Shown piece by piece: positions 1 to 7,277 of a DNA stretch of 23,225 nucleotides. The notes under the pieces are model-generated. The model was given only the letters and a program-made list of their open reading frames with translations. It did no database searches and was not told where the DNA came from. A program made the position numbers and the translations under genes. Numbering within the stretch: the stretch's first letter is position 1; the number at the start of each line of letters is the position of its first letter. Origin of the DNA: Cyclobacteriaceae bacterium (GTDB lineage Bacteria > Bacteroidota > Bacteroidia > Cytophagales > Cyclobacteriaceae); contig JAOTYN010000007.1 in the NCBI GenBank assembly GCA_029861825.1, forward strand, positions 1-23,225, in the 5' to 3' direction.

Positions 1-1
1 G

Positions 2-214
2 TCAGATAGTGAGGGTAATATCTGGCTGGCTACCTCCAATGGTATTAAGAAATGGGAAGAGGAATACTTTTCCGGCTACTGCACCTATAATACTGGTAAC
101 CCTATTTTAAGCCCGACGGACATAGTGGTGGATCCGCAGGGAATTATATGGAGTATGGGCAAAGATGCTGTGGATGCACGCCGAAAGATCATTCGTACGG
201 ATACCGGTCTCTAG
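2..214 (+). CDS. 3' end of a two-component-regulator-type beta-propeller protein (partial)
   Basis: The frame is open from the window edge to TAG at 212-214, giving the last 70 residues of a larger protein. It shows the Reg_prop blade pattern D-x-x-G-N-I-W-x-A-T-x-x-G-I (SDSEGNIWLATSNGI), followed by a second degenerate blade core, DPQGIIW. These repeats are typical of periplasmic sensor propellers in Bacteroidota hybrid two-component systems and of related secreted propellers. No kinase, Y_Y_Y or DNA-binding domain follows: the protein ends about 35 residues after the last blade core. It is therefore either a stand-alone propeller or a sensor truncated at its C-terminus. The stop codon shares a CTAG palindrome with the stop of the opposing gene. 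The family call is fairly safe; the function is unknown because the N-terminus lies outside the window. Confidence 0.65.
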   Translation, partial: SDSEGNIWLATSNGIKKWEEEYFSGYCTYNTGNPILSPTDIVVDPQGIIWSMGKDAVDARRKIIRTDTGL

Positions 215-543
215 TAATTCGGTAGGTTTAACCTGCAATAGGTTCGAGGAATGGCGTTGGCAGGTTTGAATTTCGGCCAATACTTTTTGCCGCAGTAGTT
301 GCAATGGGGAATCAGTTCCGGACTCTCTATTGCCTGCGCCCAGCTGACTTGATTTTCACTACCGCACCTTTGACAAGTGTAGTGATCCAATTTTTTTTCT
401 AATCTTATACTGGGTAAGTCATGCTGGAGTTTGAACTCCTCCAAACTAGGAACAATCTCATTAATGGGATTTGCAATAACCTGCTGAGCAGCAGCTGTCC
501 CAAACCAAAATACCAACCCCATAACTATTAATACACATCGCAT
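211..543 (-). CDS. Small exported protein with a zinc-ribbon-like four-cysteine motif
   Basis: This 110-residue protein was not recognised as a named family. It starts with a clear signal peptide (about residues 1-19, ending TAAAQ). A low-complexity-free linker follows, then two CxxC knuckles: C57-Q-R-C60 and C81-N-Y-C84, the second followed by GKKYWP. A fifth cysteine lies at 103. The spacing (CxxC, 20 residues, CxxC) is that of a rubredoxin or zinc-ribbon fold, normally a cytoplasmic module, so finding it behind an export signal is unusual. The four cysteines could instead form disulfides in the periplasm. The stop (TAG on the minus strand, 211-213) overlaps the stop of the convergent propeller gene. 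A perfect hairpin lies 24-44 bases upstream of the start. Coding status is well supported; function is unknown. Confidence 0.6.
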   Translation of the reverse strand: MRCVLIVMGLVFWFGTAAAQQVIANPINEIVPSLEEFKLQHDLPSIRLEKKLDHYTCQRCGSENQVSWAQAIESPELIPHCNYCGKKYWPKFKPANAIPRTYCRLNLPNY

Positions 544-566
544 GACCTTAAAGATACAAGCACACG

Positions 567-587
567 CTTTCGGTCTAAAACCGAAAG
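567..587 (-). promoter_or_regulatory. Perfect 8-bp hairpin in the leader of the zinc-ribbon gene
   Basis: CTTTCGGT (567-574) and ACCGAAAG (580-587) are perfect inverted copies around a 5-base loop. The element lies 24-44 bases upstream of the minus-strand ATG at 543. No T-run follows on either strand, so it is not a normal intrinsic terminator. It may be an operator or a leader hairpin affecting translation or mRNA stability. The pairing is seen directly; the role is inferred. Confidence 0.35.
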
Positions 588-645
588 TATAACATTCCTT
601 GGGCTTGTAATGTTTAGGTTTATTTTGTCAAATCATTGAAATGAT

Positions 646-891
646 TCAACTTCGGTGTTTGGGCATGAGATACCACACTATAAAAATCAAAAATGAACCT
701 AATAGCGCCGCCCATTTCCAGCGATTATCAGCAAACTCTAACGGTGCAGTATTACCTACAAACACATAGGTAGCCCATTGACTGGAGTGGGATTTGAAGG
801 GATCCGCGTGGGCCAGATAGTCCAACTTTGCTGTTTGTAGGGCTTCATCCTGGGCCATGCCAAGCTTAATGTTTTTAAAAAAGTAAGCTAT
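646..891 (-). pseudogene. C-terminal remnant of a CHAT-domain (caspase-like) protein with a membrane anchor
   Basis: A 70-residue reading frame from ATG 858 can be extended upstream in frame to a TGA at 892-894. The translation resembles the end of CHAT domains (PF12770). FFKNIKLGM-AQDEALQTAKLDYL fits the family pattern of an F-Y-x-x-L-x-x-G-M helix followed by D-E-A-L-x-x-A-K-L-x-Y-L. SSQWATYVFVGNTAPL fits the terminal P-Y-Y-W-A-x-F-V-L-x-G-D-T strand. It ends in one transmembrane helix (about residues 46-65, WKWAALLGSFLIFIVWYLM), as seen in membrane-anchored Bacteroidota CHAT proteins. The catalytic His and Cys and the usual TPR half are missing, so this is a 3' fragment with no protease activity. 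It meets another 5'-truncated fragment head-to-head near 880-895. A small expressed membrane peptide from ATG 858 cannot be excluded. Confidence 0.55.
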
Positions 892-1002
892 TCAGAAAAT
901 GCCAAAGCCAGGGATTTGTTGGAAAACATTGCCGCCCAATCTGGTCACTATCGAAAAGAACAGGCTGCTCAACGGGTAAAGGAATTATCGGGGAGGCCTT
1001 AG
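841..1002 (+). pseudogene. C-terminal remnant of a TPR/anti-sigma-like helical protein
   Basis: The plus frame is open from just after TAG 838-840 to TAG 1000-1002 and has no plausible start. From about 876 it reads like a real protein end. ENAKARDLLENIAAQSGHY followed by RKEQAAQRVKELSG matches the final helical pair of Bacteroidota TPR or anti-sigma-type proteins, where a residual A-x-x-L-L-E-x-I-A helix is followed by a Y-x-x-x-A-x-x-L-L-x-x-L helix. The first residues (841-875) overlap the CHAT remnant on the other strand and are probably not homologous. The fragment has lost its 5' part at the same point as the opposing CHAT remnant, consistent with one deletion across a divergent gene pair. 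Its stop overlaps that of the Kunitz lipoprotein gene. Assignment to a family is tentative. Confidence 0.4.
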
Positions 1003-1226
1003 TTCGTCTCCACACAAGCTTCACATTCTTCAATAAAATCAAATGGAACCACGCCGTGGCACCCTCCCCAGGTAAATGGTTTGCATTTTTGCTCTTCCTT
1101 ATCGAAGTAGTACTTGGTGATGGCGGCTTTACATGGACCCGGGTCAGGGGCCATCCGGCACCTTTTGTCTTGTTGCAGGGCTTTACACCCCATTAAAAAG
1201 CAGAACAAGATCAACCACTTAGCCAT
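999..1226 (-). CDS. Lipoprotein with a Kunitz/BPTI-type serine protease inhibitor domain
   Basis: The predicted product is 75 residues. It has a short signal sequence with lipobox LMG-C14, predicting lipidation and a membrane or cell-surface location. The rest is one Kunitz (PF00014) domain. Cysteines 23, 32, 48, 56, 68 and 71 give the spacing C-x8-C-x15-C-x7-C-x11-C-x2-C; the animal pattern is 8-15-7-12-3, so the first three intervals are exact and the last two are one shorter. Hallmarks include GPC-K33-A, KYYFD, and FTWGGC in place of BPTI's FVYGGC. Lys33, just after the second cysteine, is the P1 residue and predicts inhibition of trypsin-like proteases. I chose ATG 1226; a TTG two codons upstream (1232) is also possible. 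Kunitz domains are uncommon in bacteria, so transfer is plausible. The domain call is strong; the target protease is unknown. Confidence 0.85.
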   Translation of the reverse strand: MAKWLILFCFLMGCKALQQDKRCRMAPDPGPCKAAITKYYFDKEEQKCKPFTWGGCHGVVPFDFIEECEACVETN

Positions 1227-1387
1227 CTTCAATTAAGTCTGTTAGCATTAACAATTTACTAAAATCTATGTCCAAAACAACGATCTGGAAGCAGGTATTC
1301 ACCATTGGATCAGTAGGAACCGGAGGGTTTGGATATCAAGACAAAATTTTATATCATCAGACTTCTTTTCCAAAAATAAATTTTACC

Positions 1388-2188
1388 ATGAGTAATTTTA
1401 CGGCTGAAGTAATAGGGACTATGTTATTGGTCCTGTTAGGGGATGGTGTGGTAGGAGGGGTGTTATTAAAGAGTAGCAAAGCCCAGAATAGTGGTTGGAT
1501 CGTTATAACCCTGGGTTGGGGTTTGGCAGTGGCGTTGGCTATTTATGCAGTAGGCAGCTATTCGGGCGCTCACATTAACCCCGCAGTTACTATTGGCTTT
1601 GCAGCAGCTGGACAAATTTCCTGGGAGCAAGTTCCTGTTTACGTTCTGGGGCAAATGATCGGAGCAATGATTGGCGCTATTCTGGTTTGGATACATTATT
1701 TACCTCATTGGAAGCAAACTGAGGACCCGAATCTAAAATTGGCGGTATTCGCCACGGCCCCAGCCTACAGGCGGACCTGGCCTAACTTGGTTAGTGAAAT
1801 AGTGGGCACGTTCGTGCTGGTATTCGCTTTATTCTTTATAGGAGCCAACGAATTTACAGAAGGCCTTAATCCTTTGATCGTGGGATTTTTGATATTGGCT
1901 ATTGGATTGAGTCTGGGCGGTACAACCGGCTATGCCATCAATCCTGCCAGGGATCTGGGCCCACGGCTGGCACATGCCTTCTTACCTATAGCCGGTAAAG
2001 GTTCATCGGATTGGGCGTATAGCTGGATCCCGGTATTGGGACCGATAATCGGAGGGGTATATGGAGCCATTTTCTATCGTGGGATTTTCGAAGGGGAAAC
2101 GGATGCCTATTTCTGGCTAACTACCGCAGTAGTGCTGATCATTATGCTAATGGCGGTATTCAAGCAAATAAAAGAAGACCAAAACTAA
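1388..2188 (+). CDS. glpF: Glycerol uptake facilitator (aquaglyceroporin)
   Basis: This MIP-family channel passes glycerol and other small polyols across the inner membrane. Both half-helix signatures are present: HINPAVT (N64-P65-A66) and INPARDLGPR (N185-P186-A187-R188-D189). The Asp after NPAR is the glycerol-channel form rather than the water-specific form, and R188 is the selectivity-filter arginine. I start it at ATG 1388 because this gives the usual short N-terminus before the first membrane helix (266 residues). The open frame continues upstream to ATG 1268, but those 40 residues do not resemble the family. After the sixth helix there is an extra hydrophobic segment at about 241-258, which is not usual in GlpF. 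It is followed 14 bp later by glpK, the classical pairing, so the two are probably co-transcribed. Confidence 0.93.
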   Translation: MSNFTAEVIGTMLLVLLGDGVVGGVLLKSSKAQNSGWIVITLGWGLAVALAIYAVGSYSGAHINPAVTIGFAAAGQISWEQVPVYVLGQMIGAMIGAILVWIHYLPHWKQTEDPNLKLAVFATAPAYRRTWPNLVSEIVGTFVLVFALFFIGANEFTEGLNPLIVGFLILAIGLSLGGTTGYAINPARDLGPRLAHAFLPIAGKGSSDWAYSWIPVLGPIIGGVYGAIFYRGIFEGETDAYFWLTTAVVLIIMLMAVFKQIKEDQN

Positions 2189-2202
2189 AACAGACTTAAA
2201 CA

Positions 2203-3687
2203 ATGAGTCATTATATCGTGGCCCTGGATCAGGGTACAACCAGCTGTAGAGCATTATTGGTGAATGAAGAAGGAGCCATTGTAAAAGTGGCTCAAAAGGA
2301 ATTTAATCAAATTTTCCCCCAATCGGGCTGGGTAGAGCATGATCCTTTGGAGATTTGGGATACTCAGATGGCCATGTTGGATCTGGTGATCTCGGAGTCG
2401 GGCATTTCAGCTGACCAGATAAAAGCCATAGGCATTACCAATCAACGTGAAACTGCTGTGGTTTGGGATAAGCAATCGGGTAAACCCGTCTACAATGCCA
2501 TCGTCTGGCAGGATAAACGAACTGCCGACATTTGCGAAAACCTGAAATCACAAGGTCTTGACTCCTACGTACGTGAGCAAACCGGATTAGTGATAGATTC
2601 CTACTTTTCGGGCACCAAGATCAAATGGATTTTAGATCATGTTGAGGGTGCCCGGCAAGCGGCTGAACGGGGAGACCTGCTTTTTGGAACTATCGATACC
2701 TGGCTGATATGGAATATGACAGAAGGTGAAGCCCATGTCACGGACTACACCAATGCTTCGCGCACGCTCATTTACAATATTAATGACCTGCAATGGGACC
2801 AAGGTATGTTAGGCCATTTGGAGGTACCGCAAAGTATGCTGCCACAGGTGAAACCATCCTCTTCGCTGTTTGGAACTTATACCTATCAGGGAACCTCCAT
2901 TCCAATTTGCGGGGTAGCTGGCGATCAGCAGGCGGCATTGTTCGGACAAGCTTGTTTTGAACCGGGTATGGCCAAGAATACCTATGGAACAGGGTGTTTC
3001 ATGCTGCTGCATATTGGCGATCATATATCACACTCAGAAAACGGATTGTTAACCACTTTAGCCTGCAACTTGGACGATACTCCTCAATATGCCTTGGAAG
3101 GCAGTATTTTCATTGCAGGAGCAGCAGTACAATGGTTGCGGGATGGGCTCAAAATCATAAAATCCGCGCCCGATACTGAACCCTTGGCACTAGAGGTTAA
3201 AGATTCTCATGATGTTTATATGGTTCCGGCGTTTGCCGGTTTGGGTGCTCCCTATTGGGATATGTATGCACGCGGAGCAATATTTGGGATAACCCGGGAT
3301 ACTACTCAAGCGCACATTGCAAAAGCCACCCTGGAATCATTGGCCTACCAAACCAAAGACGTATTAGATGCTATGGAAGAAGATTCCGGCTTAAAGTTGA
3401 CTGCTTTAAAGGTAGATGGTGGGGCAGTAACCAACGATTTTCTAATGCAATTCCAAGCCGACATCCTGGGTGTACCGGTGGAGCGCCCTCAGGTAATTGA
3501 GACTACCGCCATGGGAGCTGCTTACCTGGCGGGTATCTATATTGGAATATGGGATCTGCAAACGGTTACTTCCAACAGGCAGGTCGACCAACTTTTCCAG
3601 CCGGAAATGGAAGACGCTTTGAGAGCTGATCTATATAAAGGTTGGCAAAAAGCTGTTTCCAGAGCTTCAGGTTGGATTGAAAAATAA
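2203..3687 (+). CDS. glpK: Glycerol kinase
   Basis: This cytoplasmic enzyme uses ATP to convert glycerol to sn-glycerol-3-phosphate (EC 2.7.1.30) and traps the glycerol brought in by GlpF. The 494-residue length is normal. Family signatures include the N-terminal phosphate loop YIVALDQGTTSCRALL, TNQRETAVVWDK, the adenine-side motif GVAGDQQAALFGQ, and the C-terminal VDGGAVTNDFLMQFQADILG. It is the second gene of a glpF-glpK pair with a 14-bp gap and shares that promoter. No glycerol-3-phosphate dehydrogenase gene is present in the window. The stop lies 4 bp from the stop of the opposing TPR gene, and no terminator hairpin lies between them. Confidence 0.97.
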   Translation: MSHYIVALDQGTTSCRALLVNEEGAIVKVAQKEFNQIFPQSGWVEHDPLEIWDTQMAMLDLVISESGISADQIKAIGITNQRETAVVWDKQSGKPVYNAIVWQDKRTADICENLKSQGLDSYVREQTGLVIDSYFSGTKIKWILDHVEGARQAAERGDLLFGTIDTWLIWNMTEGEAHVTDYTNASRTLIYNINDLQWDQGMLGHLEVPQSMLPQVKPSSSLFGTYTYQGTSIPICGVAGDQQAALFGQACFEPGMAKNTYGTGCFMLLHIGDHISHSENGLLTTLACNLDDTPQYALEGSIFIAGAAVQWLRDGLKIIKSAPDTEPLALEVKDSHDVYMVPAFAGLGAPYWDMYARGAIFGITRDTTQAHIAKATLESLAYQTKDVLDAMEEDSGLKLTALKVDGGAVTNDFLMQFQADILGVPVERPQVIETTAMGAAYLAGIYIGIWDLQTVTSNRQVDQLFQPEMEDALRADLYKGWQKAVSRASGWIEK

Positions 3688-3691
3688 TTCA

Positions 3692-4942
3692 TTAATTATG
3701 AGGCGTATTGCAATAAGCATCTAAAGCTTTAGTTGCAACATCTAGACCTAGTGATTCCGCTTTTTTAAGGTCTGTACAGCAGGAATCATTTTGCTGTAAT
3801 TTCCGGAAAACCAAAGCGCGGTTAAAATAGGATGGTGCGTGCTGTGGTTCGAGTTTAATGGCTTCTGTGAAATCTTCAACGGCCATAGCATATTGCTGCA
3901 GCGTTGATAGAATCCGGCCCCTGCTTCGATATGCAGCAGTCAAGGAGGGATCCAGGGCTAATGCCCGATTAAGATCTTTTAAGGCAGCTTGCAGAAGTCC
4001 TGCTTTTTCTCTGGAGAGGGCACGGTTCAGACGGATGCGGGCATCGTGCGGGTCGACCTCCACTGCTTTGTCATAGTCCTTTAAGGCCCCATCCAGGTCT
4101 CCATTGTTTAGTTTGGCCAGCGCTCGATTTACATATGGTGAAGCAAAGTCAGGGTGTTTTTCAATCATTTCATCATATACTTCAACTTCCAGGGTTCCGG
4201 AGCTTTCCATCTCCTGGGTCAAATTAAACTCGGCTACTGCATTATTGGGGTCTAGAATTAGCGCTTTCTTAAAATCCTCAATAGCGGTCGAAGTCTCACT
4301 TAACTCAATTTTACTAAGCCCACGATTCACCAGGTAATTGGCCTCCTGACGGTTATGTTGGACCGCTTTATCAAAAAATCCTATAGCCTTCCGATACTGT
4401 CCCAATGCATGATAAGATAAACCTTGATAATTGTAAATATCGCCATCAAGAGAATAAGCCGTGGTAAGGGAATTTACACCGGGTTGATCGGTACTGTTAA
4501 GCTGGGCGCCTTTGAAATAAACCCTTCTGGTACCTGTTTGAGGCATGATGAGTACATGATCGAACTCCTTAATTGCTTGCAAATATTGTCCTTCCAGAAA
4601 TCGTAGCTTGGCCCTTTCAAAAGCGGCCTCCGTAAAAGTAGAATCAAGATGCAATACAATTTCGTAATCAGTCAGTGCACCCTGGGTGTCCTTTAACTTT
4701 TGTTTGGCCATCGCCCGGGAGTGATAAGCATCAACATAGTCAGATCGATAGGAAATGGCCTTATTCAATAGATCCAGGGCATTTTTGTAGCGTTGAGCAT
4801 CCAGATGCTCCACTGCCAACTGGTAAAGTCGTTCCGCCTCACGATATTTTGAGGCGTAGACCCGCTCTTCTTCCTGACAGTGAAGATTTAATGAAAAGGC
4901 CACCAGAAGGGTTACCGACAGGGTTATTTTCATAAAGAGCAT
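3692..4942 (-). CDS. Exported tetratricopeptide-repeat protein
   Basis: The 416-residue protein has an N-terminal signal peptide (SVTLLVAFSLNLHCQ) and then about ten TPR units filling almost the whole length. Typical units are YKNALDLLNKAISYRSDYVD, GALKDYDKAVEVDPHDARIR, AALKDLNRALALDPSLTAAY and AVEDFTEAIKLEPQHAPSYF, each with the A-x-x-x-Y/F-x-x-A-x-x-x-x-P pattern. The middle (about residues 150-180) departs from the repeat rhythm and may be a loop or a decayed unit. No enzyme domain is attached, so the likely role is a periplasmic or envelope protein-protein scaffold. ATG 4942 gives MLFMK; the internal ATG at 4933 (MKITLS) is an equally good signal-peptide start. It is transcribed alone toward glpK and is not obviously linked to it. 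Confidence 0.85.
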   Translation of the reverse strand: MLFMKITLSVTLLVAFSLNLHCQEEERVYASKYREAERLYQLAVEHLDAQRYKNALDLLNKAISYRSDYVDAYHSRAMAKQKLKDTQGALTDYEIVLHLDSTFTEAAFERAKLRFLEGQYLQAIKEFDHVLIMPQTGTRRVYFKGAQLNSTDQPGVNSLTTAYSLDGDIYNYQGLSYHALGQYRKAIGFFDKAVQHNRQEANYLVNRGLSKIELSETSTAIEDFKKALILDPNNAVAEFNLTQEMESSGTLEVEVYDEMIEKHPDFASPYVNRALAKLNNGDLDGALKDYDKAVEVDPHDARIRLNRALSREKAGLLQAALKDLNRALALDPSLTAAYRSRGRILSTLQQYAMAVEDFTEAIKLEPQHAPSYFNRALVFRKLQQNDSCCTDLKKAESLGLDVATKALDAYCNTPHN

Positions 4943-5153
4943 GATATGGAACCTGGCTGCACATAATAAAAATACACATTTCAGCTCTTTTTATCCATAT
5001 CTGAATAAGCGGTTTGATGGCATCAACAGTTGAAAAGTTTTATGTATATTTCTTATCAAATTGAGAATCAGTGGGATCGGAGGACAAATGGGATGATTTT
5101 TTAAACAATTTGGCAGCCTAACCAATCCTGGTATGATTTTTACTGGGATAGCA

Positions 5154-5184
5154 TTAGTAATTAATATGGAGGGTTGTAGATTTG
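5154..5184 (+). promoter_or_regulatory. Candidate Bacteroidota-type promoter of the four-gene exported operon
   Basis: TAGATTTG at 5177-5184 matches the -7 consensus TAnnTTTG exactly. TTAG at 5154-5157 is one mismatch from the -33 TTTG, with a 19-bp spacer. Transcription would start near 5190, about 20 bases before the lipoprotein ATG at 5210. The rest of the divergent gap (4943-5153) shows nothing else I can name. The consensus match is seen; promoter activity is inferred. Confidence 0.45.
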
Positions 5185-5209
5185 TACAAGTATTAAAACT
5201 GCATCAGTT

Positions 5210-5863
5210 ATGATAAGAACCACCCGTAGTAATTTAGTGCTATTGTTTTTTTGCCTGACGGTCATGCTGGGTAGTATCGGCTGTAAAAATCAGCAGAAGA
5301 TTGCAGAAGAACAGGCGCTTAGAATTAGAACGGAAAATAATGAAAAGGTCAAGTCCATATTAACCTCCATTCTAAATGACGACGGTAAAATGACCTTGGA
5401 GCAAAAAGAAGTGCTGTTTAGACAGGCAAAAAGTATCGGATCGGATGACCCCGAGGTGAAGGATCTTATGGCCCAGGTGCAGAACCAGCTGGATCGCGAA
5501 CGCGATTCCAAACCGCTGGCCGCTGAACCTGAGGTAGTCATGGAGACCAACACAGAAGCCACTCCAGCCAGTACCTCTTTAATGGAACAGGTTTCCGGTC
5601 TGTTCAATGGAGTAGCGGGAGCAAGTTCCATGTCAGGAGCTAACCAGCTTATCAACAATAGTATGGATCTTTTTGCCTCACCCGAAACCTCAGTGTTGAT
5701 CGTCATTGGCAAATCAGGGGATATCAAAGATTATGACGAACCGACTACCATACGCAAGTATCTGAACTATCTAAAGGATCAAAAAAATAATCCCAACCAA
5801 CTATTAAATTTGGTTTTGGATGATAACGGAAAAATCAAGGAAGTTGAAGTAATTAAAAAGTAA
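5210..5863 (+). CDS. Lipoprotein of unknown function, first gene of the exported LRR operon
   Basis: The 217-residue product was not recognised. It begins with a hydrophobic signal ending in a lipobox-like SIG-C25, so it is probably a lipoprotein. A charged, helix-prone region follows (about 26-100, rich in K, E, Q). Next is a linker of E, T, A and S residues, then a small-residue segment GLFNGVAGASSMSGANQ. A compact C-terminal alpha/beta segment (about 158-217) has two strands, SVLIVIGKSGDIKDYDEPTT and LLNLVLDDNGKIKEVEVIKK, around a helix. It leads a run of four same-strand genes: 26 bp separate it from the next gene, and the later genes overlap. A TAnnTTTG-type promoter is seen upstream. 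No catalytic motif is visible; a structural or sensory envelope role is only a guess from context. Confidence 0.8.
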   Translation: MIRTTRSNLVLLFFCLTVMLGSIGCKNQQKIAEEQALRIRTENNEKVKSILTSILNDDGKMTLEQKEVLFRQAKSIGSDDPEVKDLMAQVQNQLDRERDSKPLAAEPEVVMETNTEATPASTSLMEQVSGLFNGVAGASSMSGANQLINNSMDLFASPETSVLIVIGKSGDIKDYDEPTTIRKYLNYLKDQKNNPNQLLNLVLDDNGKIKEVEVIKK

Positions 5864-5889
5864 TGAGGTCTTATTCCTTAAAATAAATT

Positions 5890-6456
5890 ATGCGGAATTA
5901 TATTATCACACTACTGGCAGTATGTTGTTACACCTTTTCCCAAGCGCAGGATCAAATTAGCCCCGAGCGTAAGCAAGCCATCGACTCGCTGGCTTTGGAA
6001 AAAGTAAGAGATCTCAGTCGCTATATTAGCATAATAGGGGACAAGGACACACCTTTTTCGGAGGCCAACCGGGTTATGGATCGTGCAGAAGAGCTATTCG
6101 CCGACGGCAGTGAGATCGGGGTGAGTTCCATTAACCGGTCCGATATCAATTATTATAAGGTGAAGCAATACTTCAAAAGGCTCATGGCTTTGAACTACGA
6201 CCGGGTTAGTATAAAATGGTTCAATATTCAGTATATCAGCGATTTGGAGCTGCAACCAGACGGACGATACGTGGGAGTGATCACCATTTACCAAAAATTT
6301 GAGGCGGTAAGCGCCGATGGAATGAAGTATATGGATACTACCAAGAAAGATATCACCGTTTATGTAGAAAGAAAACAAACCCAAATCGGCGGTCGGTTAA
6401 TTGGATTCTGGGATGTGCTTCTAGGAGACATAAGGGTTACAGAAACCAGTACATGA
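5890..6456 (+). CDS. Secreted protein of unknown function, possible NTF2-like fold (operon gene 2)
   Basis: The 188-residue protein has a signal peptide ending TFSQAQ (about residue 20) and no membrane segment afterwards. The mature part looks like one small alpha+beta domain: a helix around DLSRYISIIGD, a helix around RVMDRAEELF, then strands WFNIQYISDLEL, GRYVGVITIYQKFEAV and KKDITVYVERKQ. This order, with a long curved sheet after N-terminal helices, is compatible with an NTF2/SnoaL-like fold, but I recognise no named family. The same pattern appears in the N-terminal domain of the LRR protein two genes downstream (K-V-x-D-L start and the final beta strands). Its TGA overlaps the next start as ATGA, which implies translational coupling. 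Confidence 0.75.
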   Translation: MRNYIITLLAVCCYTFSQAQDQISPERKQAIDSLALEKVRDLSRYISIIGDKDTPFSEANRVMDRAEELFADGSEIGVSSINRSDINYYKVKQYFKRLMALNYDRVSIKWFNIQYISDLELQPDGRYVGVITIYQKFEAVSADGMKYMDTTKKDITVYVERKQTQIGGRLIGFWDVLLGDIRVTETST

Positions 6457-7277
6457 GAGGAATTATTATTTTTTGCGGGTTGATCCTTTCTCAAGCCTTG
6501 CAGGCTCAGGTTAGTGAGTACTTAGGAGATGAAAAGGCGCTTTATGCCGCCACCAAACAAGTCAATCAATTCTTTCACCGGTTTAACGGAGAAGAAGATC
6601 TCAAAGGAAACCGCTATTACGAAAAAGATCAATTCTACCGCAACCCAGAGTTGAGAAGTAAGTACATCAAAGTGCTGTTTAACAATAAAAACCAAGAGAT
6701 CAGCCTGGCTTCCAAACAAAACTTTCTACGGGACGTCAATGATGGAACCAAACCTAAGTACCTGGATTTTCATGGAGGTAACTGGTTTGCTGAGGTACAC
6801 GCCAAATTCGATTATAAAGGCAAAGACGAAACGGTGGTGCTCTTTCTCAAGCTCCAGGAAGAGAATGTAGGCTCGAAATGGGTGATCTTTAAAGCTTATT
6901 TCGATCCTTTCAGAAAGTATTTTGAAGTCGATACCACCACAGCAAAGAAATTCATTCACCCCATGAGCCATGAGGTGGCATTTATGAATCTCAAAAAAAT
7001 ATTTAAAGACCCACAAATTGCGGCGGCATATGCTGCCCAGGATTTTCAACCCGACCATCTTTCGTTGGTTTTGTATGAGATCAAACAGTCAAACTTGACT
7101 TTTAAAACTGTGGGCCAGGTAAAATTCCATTTTTTTCAACTGGACAATTGGTATTTTGAACTTTCCGAATACAATCGTCCGGGGTATAATACCGGCTGGC
7201 TGATTTCCGATTTAGTGAAGGTCAGTCCCGAACAACGCGACCAGCTCATGAAGTTTATTTATTATGAAGGTTTATAG
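6453..7277 (+). CDS. Secreted protein of unknown function (operon gene 3)
   Basis: The 274-residue product starts with a signal peptide ending ALQAQ (about residue 19). The mature protein is rich in aromatic and charged residues, with alternating helix and strand segments: VNQFFHRFNGEED, KYLDFHGGNWFAEVHAKFDY, TVVLFLKLQEE, KWVIFKAYFDPF, then a second part with FMNLKKIF and QVKFHFFQLDNWYFELSEYN. This suggests one or two NTF2-like alpha+beta domains, but no family signature or catalytic motif was identified. It overlaps the preceding gene by 4 bp (ATGA) and the following LRR gene by 14 bp, so the proteins are probably made together in similar amounts. The context points to partners in a periplasmic or cell-surface complex; the role is unknown. 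Confidence 0.78.
   Translation: MRGIIIFCGLILSQALQAQVSEYLGDEKALYAATKQVNQFFHRFNGEEDLKGNRYYEKDQFYRNPELRSKYIKVLFNNKNQEISLASKQNFLRDVNDGTKPKYLDFHGGNWFAEVHAKFDYKGKDETVVLFLKLQEENVGSKWVIFKAYFDPFRKYFEVDTTTAKKFIHPMSHEVAFMNLKKIFKDPQIAAAYAAQDFQPDHLSLVLYEIKQSNLTFKTVGQVKFHFFQLDNWYFELSEYNRPGYNTGWLISDLVKVSPEQRDQLMKFIYYEGL

Noticed and set aside
1268..1387. 40-codon N-terminal extension of glpF
   Set aside because: It does not resemble a MIP N-terminus; ATG 1388 gives the normal family start, so this stretch is treated as leader. A weak promoter-like pair near 1328-1357 was too poor to list.
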